A stretch of 64,000 bases of DNA from Pedobacter ginsengisoli (GCF_030244015.1 NZ_JASSYX010000004.1:496001-560000), one strand, 5' to 3'; counted from the stretch's first letter, positions 43,061 through 52,937 are shown. Numbers and translations are program-made. The notes: generated by a model not told the origin, from the letters alone.

Positions 43061-44377
43061 TTAATGATTGTCAACCATATCCCTTTTATCGATAACAAGT
43101 TCAAGTTTTATGGTCTCAATGTTTTGTTCGGTCTTCTTCAGAATGGTAAAAAGGTAGCCGTAGCATTCTTCACTGTCCCCCACTTCGGGAATCTTACCAA
43201 AAGCATGTGAAACCAAACCTCCTACGGTATCAAAATCTTCATCTTCGGGAAGGTCATGGGGGAGATGCTCGTTTACATCGTAAACCGTCGCGTAGGCGTT
43301 GATGATGAATTCTGTGTCTGATATTTTTTCTACGGTTGGCTTCTCTTCGTCGTACTCATCCTGTATTTCTCCTACGATCTCTTCAACGATGTCTTCCAGG
43401 GTAACCATTCCTGCGGTACCGCCGAATTCATCGATGACTATAGCGATCTGTATGCGTTTTTGCTGGAGTTCACTCAGCAGGTCATTGATCTTTTTAGTTT
43501 CCGGAACAAAGTAGGGTTTCCTGATGATGTCACTCAACGTCCATTCTTTATTGCCTGCCAATAGAGGCAAAATGTCCTTTGCGTGCACAATTCCAATGAT
43601 CTTATCAATGATGTCGTCATATACCGGCATCCTGGAATATCCTTCGGCAATGATAATGTCTACCACTTCTTTTTTTGGACTTGACAGCTCTATGCCCGAG
43701 ATCTTGGTTCGGGGAACCATGATGTTCTTAACCACCCGCTCATTAAAATCAAATACATTTTTGATCAGCTCGTGCTCATTGGTATCCAATGCGCCGCTTT
43801 CTTTACCCTGATCCAGCAGGTAGTATAGCTCTTCTGTACTGTGTACAGACTCATGACCTCCGACACTCGAAATTCCAAAGATCTTGAGTATGATATTGGC
43901 AAAGCCGTTTAACACCCAGATAAAAGGACGAAAAACAACGTAAAAGCCCTGCAGCGGAAAGGCCACAAATAATGTAGTGGCTACGGGTCTCTGAATGGCG
44001 ATGGATTTGGGGGCCAGTTCGCCAAACACTATGTGCATAACTGTAATAAACAGAAAGGCAATAAACGTAGAAATTGAGGTAATGTATACTTCGGAGAGGT
44101 TAAAGTTGATCAGCAGGTCGTGAACGATGCTGTGCATTACGGACTCGCCGACCCAGCCCAGACCCAATGATGCCAGTGTAATACCCAGTTGTGTGGCGGC
44201 CAGGTAGCCATCCAGGTGCTGGGTAATGTATTTTGCGATATTCGCAACTCTGCTTCCTGATTTTGCTTTTATTTCAATTTGGGACGCCCTAACCTTTACA
44301 ATCGCAAATTCTGCTGCAACGAAAAATCCGTTCAGCGCTACCAGGAAAAATGTTAAAAATATCTTAAAGCCTTCCAT
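43061..44377 (-). CDS. Hemolysin/CNNM-family transporter-like protein with CBS and CorC domains
   Basis: A 438-residue protein with four N-terminal membrane helices (CNNM/DUF21, beginning MEGFKIFLTFFLVALNGFFV and including GVYITSISTFIAFLF-type segments). A CBS pair is visible as NIMVPRTKISGIEL and DILPLL, and a CorC/HlyC domain follows (VDEFGGTAGMVTLEDIVEE, then DFDTVGGLV). Related proteins, such as CorC, mediate magnesium efflux or act with gliding proteins (GldE). It resembles GldE only in domain layout and lacks the usual ssb/mutY neighbours, so I do not name it. It overlaps ppa by one base. Confidence 0.85.
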   Translation of the reverse strand: MEGFKIFLTFFLVALNGFFVAAEFAIVKVRASQIEIKAKSGSRVANIAKYITQHLDGYLAATQLGITLASLGLGWVGESVMHSIVHDLLINFNLSEVYITSISTFIAFLFITVMHIVFGELAPKSIAIQRPVATTLFVAFPLQGFYVVFRPFIWVLNGFANIILKIFGISSVGGHESVHSTEELYYLLDQGKESGALDTNEHELIKNVFDFNERVVKNIMVPRTKISGIELSSPKKEVVDIIIAEGYSRMPVYDDIIDKIIGIVHAKDILPLLAGNKEWTLSDIIRKPYFVPETKKINDLLSELQQKRIQIAIVIDEFGGTAGMVTLEDIVEEIVGEIQDEYDEEKPTVEKISDTEFIINAYATVYDVNEHLPHDLPEDEDFDTVGGLVSHAFGKIPEVGDSEECYGYLFTILKKTEQNIETIKLELVIDKRDMVDNH

Positions 44378-44931
44378 TAAGAATTATTGTTTCTAAATTT
44401 TTCGTCATAAAGCTGAATACTTTCCTGTATTACTTTATGTGCGTAACGTACGCCAAGCAGATGCTCAATAGTTACTTTCTTTTCTTCAAGGGCTTTATAA
44501 TCCTGAAAAAACTTTACTATTTCCTTCATGGTATGCGGGGGCAGGTCTGCCAGATCATTGATATAGTTTACGGACATGTCATTTTTTGCTACTGCTATGA
44601 TCTTGTCGTCCTGTTCGCCATTGTCCACCATGTGCATTACCCCAATTACCTTTGCTTCAATCAATGATAAAGGATAAACGTCTACAGAGCATAGTACCAA
44701 TATGTCCAGAGGGTCATTATCATCACAATAGGTTTGCGGAATAAAGCCATAATTAGCCGGATACATTACTGATGAAAAAAGCACCCTGTCGAGTTTTATC
44801 AGATTGGAATCCTTATCAATTTCGTATTTGGCTTTTGATCCCTTAGGAATCTCTATAATTGCGTTTACTGTTTCAGGTAGGTTATCACCAGGAGATACAC
44901 TGTGCCAGGGGTGATTATCGTATTTACTCAT
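44377..44931 (-). CDS. ppa: Inorganic pyrophosphatase
   Basis: The 184-residue family I soluble pyrophosphatase hydrolyses PPi released by biosynthesis. It has IIEIPKGSKAKYEIDKDSNL, the substrate region YPANYGFIPQTYCDDNDPLD with the metal-binding acidic residues, and YINDLADLPPHTMKEIVKFF. Length is standard. It overlaps the CNNM-type gene by one base, a pairing that is common in Bacteroidota. Confidence 0.95.
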   Translation of the reverse strand: MSKYDNHPWHSVSPGDNLPETVNAIIEIPKGSKAKYEIDKDSNLIKLDRVLFSSVMYPANYGFIPQTYCDDNDPLDILVLCSVDVYPLSLIEAKVIGVMHMVDNGEQDDKIIAVAKNDMSVNYINDLADLPPHTMKEIVKFFQDYKALEEKKVTIEHLLGVRYAHKVIQESIQLYDEKFRNNNS

Positions 44932-44933
44932 TT

Positions 44934-45596
44934 TTATTGTTCAATGTTTGTTTTTTCTTCATCACTGCTTTTAACCACTCTGTTCTTTATAAAAGTAAAG
45001 ACTAAAGGAATTGTGGTAATCGCAATAAATCCGATAATTATATATAATAAATAGTCCGTAATTTCCTTTTCAAACCTTTTGCCAAGAAAATATCCCAGCA
45101 AAGTTAATGAAGCTATCCATAATAAAGCACCTGCAACGTTATATAATGCAAATTTTCTAAAGTCCAGTTTGACCACCCCCGCAAAAATCGGTGCAAAAGT
45201 TCTGACAATTGGAACAAAGCGGCCCATTATGAGCGCAAACGCGCCTTGTTTATGGTAATATTCTTCAGCTGCTTTCAAGTACCGTTTTTTAAAAAAAAAG
45301 GAGTCCTTTCTATGGTACAGTACAGGTCCTGTTTTACGTCCAAACCAGTAGCCTGTGAAATTGCCCAAAACGGCCGATATAGAAAGTCCTAAGATCATTA
45401 AGTAAATATTGACATCAAGTTTGCCGGTAGCTACAAACATGCCTGCCAGGAACAACAGGTAATCTCCCGGCAGAAAGAATCCAAAGAAAAGACCGGTTTC
45501 TGCAAAAATCACGAACATTACAACATAAAACCCACCTTCTCTGAGTAATTTTTCGGGGTCAATAAATTGCTGTAACGAGGTCCAGAAATCTTGCAT
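44934..45596 (-). CDS. DedA family membrane protein
   Basis: The 220-residue polytopic protein has the DedA/VTT pattern: FAETGLFFGFFLPGDYLLFL, then a conserved GRFVPIVRTFAPIFAGV with the membrane-buried arginines, and NVAGALLWIASLTLLGYFLG. DedA proteins are lipid scramblases or undecaprenyl-phosphate flippases, needed for membrane homeostasis. It starts 45 bases after the nuoN stop, so it may be read through from the nuo operon, and it is followed 2 bases later by ppa. Confidence 0.92.
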   Translation of the reverse strand: MQDFWTSLQQFIDPEKLLREGGFYVVMFVIFAETGLFFGFFLPGDYLLFLAGMFVATGKLDVNIYLMILGLSISAVLGNFTGYWFGRKTGPVLYHRKDSFFFKKRYLKAAEEYYHKQGAFALIMGRFVPIVRTFAPIFAGVVKLDFRKFALYNVAGALLWIASLTLLGYFLGKRFEKEITDYLLYIIIGFIAITTIPLVFTFIKNRVVKSSDEEKTNIEQ

Positions 45597-45641
45597 AGTT
45601 CAATTACTCGTAAAACTACAAATAATTATCAACAGAAACCT

Positions 45642-47015
45642 TTATATTAAATTTAAAATTACGGCAGGATAAACTCCGAGGAAAAGTGTAATTGCAAGAG
45701 AAAGCACCAATACTACCTTGTATTGGATTGGTGTTTCCAGTTGAAGTTCCGCTCCTTCTTTGAAGTACATGGCCACAATCACCTTGAAATAATAATAAAA
45801 TCCAACAAGGGCATTCAATATCGCAAATGCTACCAGGTAAGTCTGGTATTCATTCATTACGTTTAAGAACATCAGGTATTTCCCAATAAAACCGGCTGTT
45901 AAAGGAATACCTGCAAGGGAAAGCATGGCTACCGTTAAGACCAGCGCTGTCAATGGATTCCGCTTTGCCAGGCCATTGAAGCTGTCAAAATGATCGTTAC
46001 CTGTCTTTTGTTTAACCAGGATCAGTACTGCAAAAGCGATAATGCTGGCGAAGGTATAGGCTGCTGCATAGACGAGTGCATTATTGGATGAACTTGAAGT
46101 CAGGGCTACTAACGAAAACAAGAGGTAGCCTGCATGAGAAATGCTGGAATAGGCAAGCATCCTTTTAAAGTTTTTCTGGAATAATGCAGTCACATTGCCA
46201 ATGAACAATGTCAGACACACAATAACAAGAAGCGGCGGCAGCCAGAAATCGTGAAGCGGCGCAAAAGCGTCTGCAAACAAACGAATGAAGGCAGCGAACC
46301 CAGCGGTTTTGACTATAGTCGACATGAATGTTGTGATCAGTGTGGGAGATCCTTCGTAAACGTCCGGAACCCAGAAATGGAATGGGGCCGCACCGATCTT
46401 AAAACTCAGGCCAATGATTAAAAGGATCACTCCGGGATAAAACATCGGTGAGATTGTCTTGTAGTTGCTCACAAGATACTGATTGATGACTGTTAGGTCA
46501 AATGACCCTGTAGCACCATAGATCAATGTAATGCCGAACAGCAGAAATCCGGTGGAGAAAGCACCCATCAGAAAATATTTTAGAGAAGCTTCATTTGAAG
46601 CGAAATTACTCTTCCTGATCCCCGCAAGGATATATAAACTCACAGACATGATCTCGACTCCAATGAACAGCATAGACATGTTCTGATAGGAGAGCATAAT
46701 GATGATCCCGGCCAATGCAAAAAGGATCAGTGTAAAATATTCGGCAGTATTTTCGCTGTCGGCTGCAAAGTAATTTTGAGTAAGCAGAAATATAAACAAT
46801 GTGCCAAGTATGGTAATACCGGAAAATGCCAATGCAAAATTATCCATTTGCATCATTCCATAATAGGTCTGACTGGTATTCCAGGAAGTCACAACAAAGG
46901 CAAGTGCGGTAAGCAAACCAATCAGCGTAATGGTTAATAGCGCCTTTTTGGCTTTAAACAAACCTGCATAAAGCACTACTAAAGCTGTAACAGTAATTGT
47001 TATAATGATATTCAT
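45642..47015 (-). CDS. nuoN: NADH-quinone oxidoreductase subunit N
   Basis: NuoN is an antiporter-like proton-pumping subunit of complex I, last in the operon. The 457-residue membrane protein has about 14 helices. Recognisable segments are IGVEIMSVSLYILAGI with the TM5 glutamate, HFWVPDVYEGSPTLIT in the broken helix TM7, and the lysine in RMLAYSSISHAGYLLF. It follows nuoM after 4 bases. Confidence 0.95.
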   Translation of the reverse strand: MNIIITITVTALVVLYAGLFKAKKALLTITLIGLLTALAFVVTSWNTSQTYYGMMQMDNFALAFSGITILGTLFIFLLTQNYFAADSENTAEYFTLILFALAGIIIMLSYQNMSMLFIGVEIMSVSLYILAGIRKSNFASNEASLKYFLMGAFSTGFLLFGITLIYGATGSFDLTVINQYLVSNYKTISPMFYPGVILLIIGLSFKIGAAPFHFWVPDVYEGSPTLITTFMSTIVKTAGFAAFIRLFADAFAPLHDFWLPPLLVIVCLTLFIGNVTALFQKNFKRMLAYSSISHAGYLLFSLVALTSSSSNNALVYAAAYTFASIIAFAVLILVKQKTGNDHFDSFNGLAKRNPLTALVLTVAMLSLAGIPLTAGFIGKYLMFLNVMNEYQTYLVAFAILNALVGFYYYFKVIVAMYFKEGAELQLETPIQYKVVLVLSLAITLFLGVYPAVILNLI

Positions 47016-47019
47016 TTGC

Positions 47020-48486
47020 TTAATTTACCAATGTTAATTTTTGTGTTACTTGTTCTATTAAATGTTGCACCGACGCTTCTGATAATTGAAGGACGGGTTT
47101 AGGATATACGCCGAGTAAGATGACCAGTGCACAAACTGTATATAAAACTACTTTTTCAGATCCCTTGATATCTGTAAAGCTTACGGTAAGGTCATTCGTT
47201 TTACCCAGCATGATATTTTGGTACATCCTCAGCATGTATACAGCACCAAAAATGATCGTAAGGCCGGCAAATACAGCGATCCATACGTTGTATTGATATA
47301 CGCCTACCAATAAAAGAAATTCTCCGATAAATCCATTTGTTCCTGGTAGCGCTACTGTTCCCAAAACTATAATAAGCGCTACTATAGCAAGCTGAGGGGC
47401 CTGTTTTGCAATTCCTCCAAGTTCGCTTATCTTATTTGTTTTTAGACGACTGGAAATGATATCCAGCACAAAAAACAAGCCTACCACATTGATTCCGTGA
47501 CTCAACATCTGGACTATTGCCCCCTGCATCCCCTGTTGGTTCAGGGCAAAGATACCGGCACTGATCAGGCCAACGTGGGCTATTGAAGAATAGGCCACCA
47601 GCTTTTTTGCATTCTTCTGAGTGAAAGCGATTAATGATGCGTAAACAATGCCAATGACAGAAAGAATAATGGCTGTATGCCCCCATTCCTGCACGCCTAA
47701 CGGGACTATCGGAAGTAACCACCTGATCACTCCGTAAATACCCATTTTTAACATGATGCCTGATAAGAGCATGGTACCAACCGCAGGAGCTTCGGTATAG
47801 GTGTTCGGTTGCCAGGTATGAAAAGGAAATATGGGCATTTTAATCGCAAAGGCAACAAAAAAGGCCCAAAATATCCAGGCTTGCTGAGTAAAATCAAGAT
47901 TGAGGTTATAAAAAGCTTGTATGTCAAAATTCTTTGCAGGATTCTGAAGGTATAAATAAATGATACCCAGCAGCATGAATAAAGAGCCTGCAATGGTATA
48001 TACGAAAAACTTCATGTTTACCTTGATTCGGTCTTTGCCGCCCCAAACGGCACAGATGAAATATATTGGTATTAACGCGGCCTCCCAGCCGATGTAGAAT
48101 AAAAATGCATCCAATGCTGTAAATACCAGCAGCAAGCCACTTTGCATAAACAGAATAAGTGCGAAAAATGCATTTGGACTTTTATAATTGTGCTGATAGC
48201 CTGCCAGAATGATCAGGGGCACCAAAACATTGGTTAGCAACACGGTAATTATGCTTATTCCATCAATCCCAACGTGGAAATTTATGCCGAGTTCCCGGAT
48301 CCAGGGTTGATCTACCATAAATTGTGTGCTGGCATCTGGTGTAAAATTGCATATTGTGATCAGTGCAAGTGCCAGGGAAACAATAGAAGATGCCAGGGCA
48401 ACGTGTTTTGCGGCATTGCCGGAAAGGGCTGCAGCCAGGGCACCAACCAATGGTAAAAATATAAGAAGTAGTAAAAGTTGTTCCAT
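47020..48486 (-). CDS. nuoM: NADH-quinone oxidoreductase subunit M
   Basis: A 488-residue antiporter-like subunit of the complex I membrane arm. It has GWEAALIPIYFICAVWGGKD with the key glutamate, FPFHTWQPNTYTEAPAVGTM in the broken helix, and AKKLVAYSSIAHVGLIS with the pumping lysine and histidine. Length and order match NuoM. It lies 20 bases after nuoL and 4 bases before nuoN. Confidence 0.96.
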   Translation of the reverse strand: MEQLLLLLIFLPLVGALAAALSGNAAKHVALASSIVSLALALITICNFTPDASTQFMVDQPWIRELGINFHVGIDGISIITVLLTNVLVPLIILAGYQHNYKSPNAFFALILFMQSGLLLVFTALDAFLFYIGWEAALIPIYFICAVWGGKDRIKVNMKFFVYTIAGSLFMLLGIIYLYLQNPAKNFDIQAFYNLNLDFTQQAWIFWAFFVAFAIKMPIFPFHTWQPNTYTEAPAVGTMLLSGIMLKMGIYGVIRWLLPIVPLGVQEWGHTAIILSVIGIVYASLIAFTQKNAKKLVAYSSIAHVGLISAGIFALNQQGMQGAIVQMLSHGINVVGLFFVLDIISSRLKTNKISELGGIAKQAPQLAIVALIIVLGTVALPGTNGFIGEFLLLVGVYQYNVWIAVFAGLTIIFGAVYMLRMYQNIMLGKTNDLTVSFTDIKGSEKVVLYTVCALVILLGVYPKPVLQLSEASVQHLIEQVTQKLTLVN

Positions 48487-48506
48487 TATCTTTTCTTGAA
48501 CGTTCT

Positions 48507-50402
48507 TTATAGCGATAAATAAGTATACAATAACAATGAGATGATTCCTACCACCATCATAAAGATATAAAAGCCAACATTTCCTGATTGTACCAATCGC
48601 AATCCTTTGCTGGCTTCAGATGTCCCCCAGCCTAGTCCGTTTACAATGCCGTCTACAATCTTATTGTCAAAGATCCTGTAGAAAAATCCGGAGAGGATGT
48701 CCAGTGGTTTTCTAATCAGCGCATCATAGATCTCGTCAAAATAAAATTTGTTATAGGACAAATTTGCAAGCAAGGACCGTTTGGCTTCATCAGGTGCGGG
48801 GATGTGATTTTTCCCTATATACCTGGAATAAGCTACTCCAATTGAAATCAAAACACCTATTACTGAAACAGCCATTAATGCATATTCTGTGGCATGATCG
48901 GGTGATTCAGCAGTATGATGTATTACCGGGGCAAGCCAGTGTGACAACCAGTGGCTTCCGCCTAAAACTTCTGGTATACCAATTATCCCTCCTGCAGCAG
49001 ACAATACTGCCAGTACAATTAGCGGAATGGTCATAGAGCCCGGTGATTCATGAATTTTCTCTTCTGCATGGTGTGTGCCGCGGTATTTTCCATAGAATGT
49101 AAGGAACAACATCCTGAACATATAAAATGCTGTCAGGAAGGCCCCAAAGACGGCGATTCCCCACATCAATTTGTCGTGCGTATAAACATGCGCCAGGATT
49201 TCATCTTTAGAAAAGAAGCCGGAAAACGGTGGCAGACCTGCTATGGCAATCGTTCCGATAAGCATCGTGATGAAAGTAACCGGCAGTTTCTTACGAAGCC
49301 CGCCCATATGTCTCATGTCCTGCTCATGGTGTAATGCGTGGATAACTGACCCTGCGCACAAAAATAGCAATGCTTTGAAAAATGCGTGGGTGATCACGTG
49401 AAAGAAAGCGCCGTCATATGCCCCAACTCCGAGGCCTAAGAACATATACCCAAGCTGGGATACTGTGGAGTACGCCAGAACTTTTTTAATATCGGTTTGC
49501 GTCAATGCTATAATGGCCGCTACAATTGCAGTCGCCAAACCAACAATCGCTATGATGTGCTGGATCATCGGGGCAAGGTCAAATAAAATATTTGATCTTG
49601 CAATCATGTAAATACCGGCAGTTACCATGGTTGCAGCGTGTATCAGCGCAGATACCGGCGTTGGGCCAGCCATTGCATCAGGTAACCAGGTAAACAGCGG
49701 CAATTGTGCTGATTTACCGCAGGCACCTATAAATAATAACAGCGCGATAAGCGCAATCGTGGAGTTACCCGGCAGCATGTTTGCAGCCTGGGGAAATATT
49801 TTTGAGAATTCTACACTTCCGAAGGTCGTGAAGATAAAGAATACACCCAGCAAAAATCCCAGGTCACCGATCCGGTTCATCACAAAGGCTTTTTTTGCTG
49901 CTGATGCGTAATTGCTGTTGGTATACCAAAATCCGATAAGCAGGTAAGAGCATAAGCCCACCCCCTCCCAGCCAATAAACATTACGATATAGTTAGATCC
50001 TAAGACCAGCAGCAGCATGAAAAAGATAAACAGGTTCAGGTAACTGAAGAATTTACCGAATCCTTCGTCGCCATGCATATATCCGATAGAATAAATATGG
50101 ATCAGAAAGCCTACTCCTGTAATGATCAGCAACATGATAGAACTTAGCGGATCTACCAGGAAAGAAAGCGGAATATGCAGGCTGCCCGCACTTATCCAGT
50201 CGAAAAGGAATATTTCATGAGATTTAACAGGGTCAGATCCCAGTGCTAAAAAAATACCGACACTTATTGCAAAAGAAATGAATATCACTCCACTTCCGAT
50301 GAAACCTGTTAGTCCTTTTGAAAAGGTGTTTCTGCCCAGCCCATTAAGTATAAAACCAATAAGGGGAATTAAAGGAACCAGCCAAACTAAATCTATTATC
50401 AT
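48507..50402 (-). CDS. nuoL: NADH-quinone oxidoreductase subunit L
   Basis: The 631-residue subunit sits at the far end of the membrane arm. Signatures are GWEGVGLCSYLLIGFWYTN (TM5 Glu), FTWLPDAMAGPTPVSALIHA (TM7) and KKVLAYSTVSQLGYMF (TM8 Lys), followed by the C-terminal part that includes the lateral amphipathic helix. Length agrees with the family. It follows nuoK by 18 bases. Confidence 0.97.
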   Translation of the reverse strand: MIIDLVWLVPLIPLIGFILNGLGRNTFSKGLTGFIGSGVIFISFAISVGIFLALGSDPVKSHEIFLFDWISAGSLHIPLSFLVDPLSSIMLLIITGVGFLIHIYSIGYMHGDEGFGKFFSYLNLFIFFMLLLVLGSNYIVMFIGWEGVGLCSYLLIGFWYTNSNYASAAKKAFVMNRIGDLGFLLGVFFIFTTFGSVEFSKIFPQAANMLPGNSTIALIALLLFIGACGKSAQLPLFTWLPDAMAGPTPVSALIHAATMVTAGIYMIARSNILFDLAPMIQHIIAIVGLATAIVAAIIALTQTDIKKVLAYSTVSQLGYMFLGLGVGAYDGAFFHVITHAFFKALLFLCAGSVIHALHHEQDMRHMGGLRKKLPVTFITMLIGTIAIAGLPPFSGFFSKDEILAHVYTHDKLMWGIAVFGAFLTAFYMFRMLFLTFYGKYRGTHHAEEKIHESPGSMTIPLIVLAVLSAAGGIIGIPEVLGGSHWLSHWLAPVIHHTAESPDHATEYALMAVSVIGVLISIGVAYSRYIGKNHIPAPDEAKRSLLANLSYNKFYFDEIYDALIRKPLDILSGFFYRIFDNKIVDGIVNGLGWGTSEASKGLRLVQSGNVGFYIFMMVVGIISLLLYTYLSL

Positions 50403-50420
50403 CTTATAACTTATTCTTAT

Positions 50421-50741
50421 TTACCACTTAAGGCGGTTTAATACATTAATATCTGTGGATTGTGTATTTCGGTAGACCATGACGATAATACTTAGCCCGA
50501 CTGCAACTTCTGCGGCGGCCAGTGCCATGATGAAAAATACAAATACTTGTCCTGACGGATCATTGCTATGTACAGAAAAAGCTGTAAGCAACAGGTTTAC
50601 TGCATTCAGCATCAGCTCAACCGACATAAAGATCACGATTGCGTTTCTGCGTGTCAGTACGCCAATAACCCCAATGGTGAAAATAATTGCACTTAGCCAT
50701 ATGTAATGGTTGAGCGGTACTCCCTGTAATTGATGAGTCAT
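50421..50741 (-). CDS. nuoK: NADH-quinone oxidoreductase subunit K
   Basis: A 106-residue, three-helix subunit of the complex I membrane arm. Conserved glutamates are in IVIFMSVELMLNAVNLLL and AALAAAEVAVGLSIIV. I start at the ATG at 50741 (MTHQLQGVPLNHY); a GTG at 50750 overlaps the nuoJ stop by one base and would add three residues. It lies between nuoJ and nuoL. Confidence 0.96.
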   Translation of the reverse strand: MTHQLQGVPLNHYIWLSAIIFTIGVIGVLTRRNAIVIFMSVELMLNAVNLLLTAFSVHSNDPSGQVFVFFIMALAAAEVAVGLSIIVMVYRNTQSTDINVLNRLKW

Positions 50742-50749
50742 GTTTTCCA

Positions 50750-51247
50750 CTATACTTTCTCTTTTTTAGTTAACAATACAGCACCTACCATTGCCGAGAG
50801 CAGCAATATGGACGACAATTCAAATGGCAGCATAAACGGACCGAAAAGCTCCTTTCCTAAATTCTTTAACAATCCAAGGTCGGGGTTTCGCAAAAGTACC
50901 GGGTCCGAAACAGCGGTTGCTTTTAAAGAACCGATAAGTGTTACAAGCAAACAGCATCCGGCTATTACGCCAACGATCTTCACCATATTTGACTTCAACG
51001 GTTCATTGTCTTTATTGAGGTTCAGGAGCATAAGCACAAAAAGAAAAAGTACCATAATAGCTCCCATATAAACAATGAAGTTCACAACTGCCAGAAATTG
51101 TGCGTTTAGCAACACATAATGAACGGTAAAGGTGAAGAATGTGAGGATCAGGTAAAGCACGCTGTGCACCGGGTTCTTTGAAAAGATCACCAGCAGTGAA
51201 AAAATCACGCTTAATGTTGCTACAAAATAGAATACTGATGTACCCAT
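50750..51247 (-). CDS. nuoJ: NADH-quinone oxidoreductase subunit J
   Basis: The 165-residue, five-helix subunit has the conserved NPVHSVLYLILTFFTF and FIVYMGAIMVLFLFVLMLLN segments; the latter holds the pi-bulge helix of TM3. It ends against nuoK. Upstream it is separated from nuoI by 116 bases that contain a dispersed repeat, the only large gap in the operon. Confidence 0.96.
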   Translation of the reverse strand: MGTSVFYFVATLSVIFSLLVIFSKNPVHSVLYLILTFFTFTVHYVLLNAQFLAVVNFIVYMGAIMVLFLFVLMLLNLNKDNEPLKSNMVKIVGVIAGCCLLVTLIGSLKATAVSDPVLLRNPDLGLLKNLGKELFGPFMLPFELSSILLLSAMVGAVLLTKKEKV

Positions 51248-51285
51248 TAATTTTCTTGTTTAGTTTATTTTTCACCACCTCATTA

Positions 51286-51351
51286 GGAGGCACGAAGCAA
51301 TCTCATCTTTAAGTCTGTTGCTTAGGATTGCTTCGTTCCTTGCAATGACAT
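51286..51351. repeat. Dispersed GTCATTGC-type repeat inside the nuo operon
   Basis: GAGGCACGAAGCAATC (51287-51302) and the reverse complement arm GATTGCTTCGTTCCTT (51326-51341) flank a 23-base loop, followed by GCAATGACA. This matches the short palindromic intergenic repeats widely present in Bacteroidota that read GTCATTGC-A/G-AGGnACGAAGCAATC. It occupies most of the nuoJ-nuoI gap. Confidence 0.75.
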
Positions 51352-51363
51352 TTTATTTTATTA

Positions 51364-51867
51364 CTATAATTTATTATTCAATGGCTGTTCGACCAGTTTG
51401 TCTTTGCCATAAATAAAATCTTTGCGCAGGTAATCGGCGGGTACTATCGGACCATCAAGGTAAATTGCTTCTTTCGGACAGGCCTCTTCACATAATCCGC
51501 AGAATATACAGCGCAACATGTTGATCTCGTATACTGAAGCGTACTTCTCTTCCCTGTACAGATCTTTCTCTTCAGGTTTACGTTCAGCGGCAATCATGGT
51601 GATGGCTTCTGCAGGACATGACAATGCGCAAAGACCGCAGGCGGTACAGCGTTCCCTCCCGCTTTCATCTCTTTTCAAGGAATGCATTCCCCTGAAATTG
51701 GTCGAGAATTCCCGTTCCTGTTCAGGATATCTTATCGTTGCTTCTTTCTTAAAAAGATGGCTTATGGTAACAGTCAAACCCTTTAGTATCGCAGGCAGAT
51801 ACATACGCTCTGCAAATGACAGTGGTTTTTGTGCTAGTACTTTCTTTTTACTGGTTAATGGTTCCAT
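51364..51867 (-). CDS. nuoI: NADH-quinone oxidoreductase subunit I
   Basis: The 167-residue subunit carries the two [4Fe-4S] clusters N6a and N6b that lead electrons to quinone. Both C-x2-C-x2-C-x3-C-P sets are present: RCTACGLCALSCPAEAI and RCIFCGLCEEACPKEAI. There is an N-terminal amphipathic region. It follows nuoH by 32 bases and is separated from nuoJ by the repeat-containing gap. Confidence 0.97.
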   Translation of the reverse strand: MEPLTSKKKVLAQKPLSFAERMYLPAILKGLTVTISHLFKKEATIRYPEQEREFSTNFRGMHSLKRDESGRERCTACGLCALSCPAEAITMIAAERKPEEKDLYREEKYASVYEINMLRCIFCGLCEEACPKEAIYLDGPIVPADYLRKDFIYGKDKLVEQPLNNKL

Positions 51868-51899
51868 TAAACCTCCTTATTATTATCCGCAAATGCGGG

Positions 51900-52937
51900 T
51901 TAAAACTTTTCAATTATTGCAATTACAATGCCTGTAATGATGATGTTGGCAATAGCAAGGGGAATTAACCCCTTCCAGCCCAGATGCATCAGCTGATCAT
52001 AACGGAAGCGTGGAATTGTCCAGCGCACCCACATGAAGAAAAATATAAATGTAAATATTTTAATAAAGAACACTAAGGTTCCAATCAACGGGCCTATTAT
52101 AGGTCCGGTATGCAGTAGTACCCAATCCATGCCCGGGTAATTGTACCCGCCAAAATATAATGTCGCCATTACCGCTGAGGATACAAACATATTGATGTAT
52201 TCTGCAAACAGGTAGAACCCAAGTTTCATAGAAGAATATTCCGTATGATACCCGCCAATAAGCTCAGTTTCACATTCCGGCAAATCAAAAGGTGCTCTGT
52301 TAGTCTCAGCAAAGGCACAGACCATAAAGATCAGGAAACCCAATGGCTGATACAATATATTCCAATGCCACCCATGTTGCTGCTCAACAATTTCCTTAAG
52401 ACTCATCGTGCCGGTTACCAGCAGCAAAGCAATGATAGAGAGTCCCATCGCAATTTCATAACTGATGTTTTGAGAAGCAGCACGTATGGCACTCAATAAG
52501 GAATATTTATTATTTGATGCCCAGCCGCCAATCATCACTCCGTAAACACCTAATGAAACTACTCCAAAAATGTAAAGAATCCCAACATTTATATCTGTGA
52601 CCTGCAACGGAATAATCCTATCGCCAATAGTGATTGCACTGCCCCAGGGTATGACCGCTGTTCCAATGCAAGCAGTAAGCATGGCCAGGCCAGGCCCAAC
52701 CATAAACAACCATTTGCTGGCATTGGAGGGAATGATTTCCTCCTTCATGAACATTTTCACCCCATCAGCAAGCGGCTGAAGGATCCCAAAAGGTCCGGCT
52801 CTGTCGGGACCAAGCCTGTCCTGCAAAAAAGCGGCTACTTTACGCTCTGCATATGTCGAATACATAGCGATTAGTAAACTAATGGCAAATATGATCGTAA
52901 CCAGTATAAATTTTTCTATTACAAAAGCTATATCCAT
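51900..52937 (-). CDS. nuoH: NADH-quinone oxidoreductase subunit H
   Basis: The 345-residue subunit forms part of the quinone pocket and has about eight helices. Conserved regions are YAERKVAAFLQDRLGPDRAG, GWASNNKYSLLSAIRAASQN, ISYEIAMGLSIIAL and FAETNRAPFDLPECETELIG. Length is standard. Its start abuts the end of the short nuoG-type gene (one-base overlap). Confidence 0.97.
   Translation of the reverse strand: MDIAFVIEKFILVTIIFAISLLIAMYSTYAERKVAAFLQDRLGPDRAGPFGILQPLADGVKMFMKEEIIPSNASKWLFMVGPGLAMLTACIGTAVIPWGSAITIGDRIIPLQVTDINVGILYIFGVVSLGVYGVMIGGWASNNKYSLLSAIRAASQNISYEIAMGLSIIALLLVTGTMSLKEIVEQQHGWHWNILYQPLGFLIFMVCAFAETNRAPFDLPECETELIGGYHTEYSSMKLGFYLFAEYINMFVSSAVMATLYFGGYNYPGMDWVLLHTGPIIGPLIGTLVFFIKIFTFIFFFMWVRWTIPRFRYDQLMHLGWKGLIPLAIANIIITGIVIAIIEKF

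Noticed and set aside
51286..51351. Terminator between nuoI and nuoJ
   Set aside because: The stem matches a dispersed repeat and lacks a T-run directly after it; the remaining nuo genes must be transcribed, so full termination is unlikely.
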